A stretch of 64,000 nt of DNA from Parapedobacter tibetensis. GTDB lineage: Bacteria; Bacteroidota; Bacteroidia; Sphingobacteriales; Sphingobacteriaceae. Within the stretch, counting starts at the first letter, position 1. The number at the start of each line of letters is the position of its first letter. Of this stretch, positions 63,572 to 64,000 are shown piece by piece. Location of the stretch: assembly GCF_024704835.1 (NCBI RefSeq), contig NZ_JAMXBE010000004.1, forward strand, positions 124,001 through 188,000, written 5' to 3'. Made by a program: the position numbers and the translations under genes. The notes under the pieces are model-generated. The model searched no databases and had not been told where the DNA came from. It worked only from the letters and a program-made list of their open reading frames with translations.

Positions 63572-64000
63572 TTTGCATAGACTTGAATTGCGATATGGGT
63601 GAGACTGCGGGAAACCAACCCGGCTCACCGGACGAGGCACTGCTTGATTACGTCTCTTCCGCCAATATTGCCTGTGGTTTCCATGCAGGGGATGCTCAAC
63701 GGATGCAACTTACCGTCCATGCGGCGCTAACAAAAGGTGTAGCCATTGGCGCCCATCCGGGATTGCCCGATTTGGATGGTTTTGGCAGGCAGGAAATACG
63801 AGTTACTGCCAATGAAGTATACCAACTGACCACCTACCAAATCGGCGCCTTATATGGTTTCGTCAAAGCCGCTGGCGGAAAACTTCACCATGTAAAACCT
63901 CATGGAGCCTTGTACAATATGGCTGCGCGGGATGCCGACTTGGCTGGGGGGCTGGTGACTGCGTTATATGATTTTGACCCCAAGCTGATACTTTACGCAC
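63568..64000 (+). CDS. pxpA: 5-Oxoprolinase subunit A (LamB/YcsF), 3' end outside window
   Basis: The frame starts at ATG 63568 and runs to the window edge with no stop (144 codons seen of about 250). It begins [15 protein letters not shown], then [14 protein letters not shown] and [10 protein letters not shown], and later [10 protein letters not shown], the LamB/YcsF signature. The start overlaps the pxpC stop, completing the pxpBCA order. PxpA probably provides the catalytic barrel of ATP-dependent 5-oxoprolinase. Confidence 0.92.
   Translation, partial: MICIDLNCDMGETAGNQPGSPDEALLDYVSSANIACGFHAGDAQRMQLTVHAALTKGVAIGAHPGLPDLDGFGRQEIRVTANEVYQLTTYQIGALYGFVKAAGGKLHHVKPHGALYNMAARDADLAGGLVTALYDFDPKLILYA

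Overview
The window looks like chromosomal DNA of a Bacteroidota bacterium, most likely of the order Sphingobacteriales (Parapedobacter, Pedobacter, Sphingobacterium or Olivibacter type). Four observations support this. The primary sigma factor is the short Bacteroidota form of 286 residues. Genes lack clear Shine-Dalgarno sequences. Many intergenic gaps carry a TTTG/TTG - about 19 bp - TAnnTTTG promoter. The M16 peptidase, RND-TolC, lipoprotein and short SerA types are also typical of the phylum. The genus is inference. No insertion sequence, integrase, CRISPR array or rRNA was seen.

Positions 1-40,000 are mostly housekeeping. They hold a two-component pair (kinase truncated at the window edge), lysA-lysC, serC-serA, a flavin reductase, an FAH-family hydrolase, an NtrC-type regulator, icd with a cation/proton antiporter, a LolC/E-type permease, fmt and rpoD. 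A secreted M16 peptidase, a copper ATPase with a CopZ-like protein, a HAD phosphatase with a TauE exporter, and a Glu/Leu-type dehydrogenase follow. Next come a pair of lipoprotein genes (one a papain-like protease), a tetR-tolC-MFP-RND efflux operon, an NrtR-like regulator divergent from pfkA - ASKHA protein - gapA, and mnmA. Positions 39,900-41,500 are a junction with tRNA-Phe, a group III truncated haemoglobin, a broken sulfatase remnant and tRNA-Val.

Positions 41,493-59,384 (up to 59,438) hold the most interesting object, a tightly packed nine-gene minus-strand operon. It starts with two megasynthases of the PUFA-synthase/enediyne/heterocyst-glycolipid superfamily. The first is NMO-NMO-KS-AT-ACP-ACP-KR and the second is KS-AT-DH-PPTase. 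A free ACP, an alpha/beta-hydrolase, two macrolide-type (GT1) glycosyltransferases, two condensation-fold acyltransferases and a four-helix membrane protein follow. All catalytic residues checked are present. I infer an iterative secondary-lipid synthase whose chain is released, glycosylated and O-acylated to an acylated glycolipid; the product is unknown. The operon lies downstream of an AT-rich leader of about 600 bp with a good promoter and two palindromes, and it ends against tRNA-Val.

Positions 60,035-64,000 hold a flavocytochrome c/KstD-type FAD dehydrogenase on the minus strand. Divergent from it is the pxpBCA 5-oxoprolinase operon, whose pxpA runs off the window.

Three intergenic patterns recur. 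One is a bidirectional hairpin with the same stem core (AACCTCATAGG) at several gene ends. Another is a dispersed element of about 37 bp found at three places. The third is the recurrent promoter element TATCTTTG.
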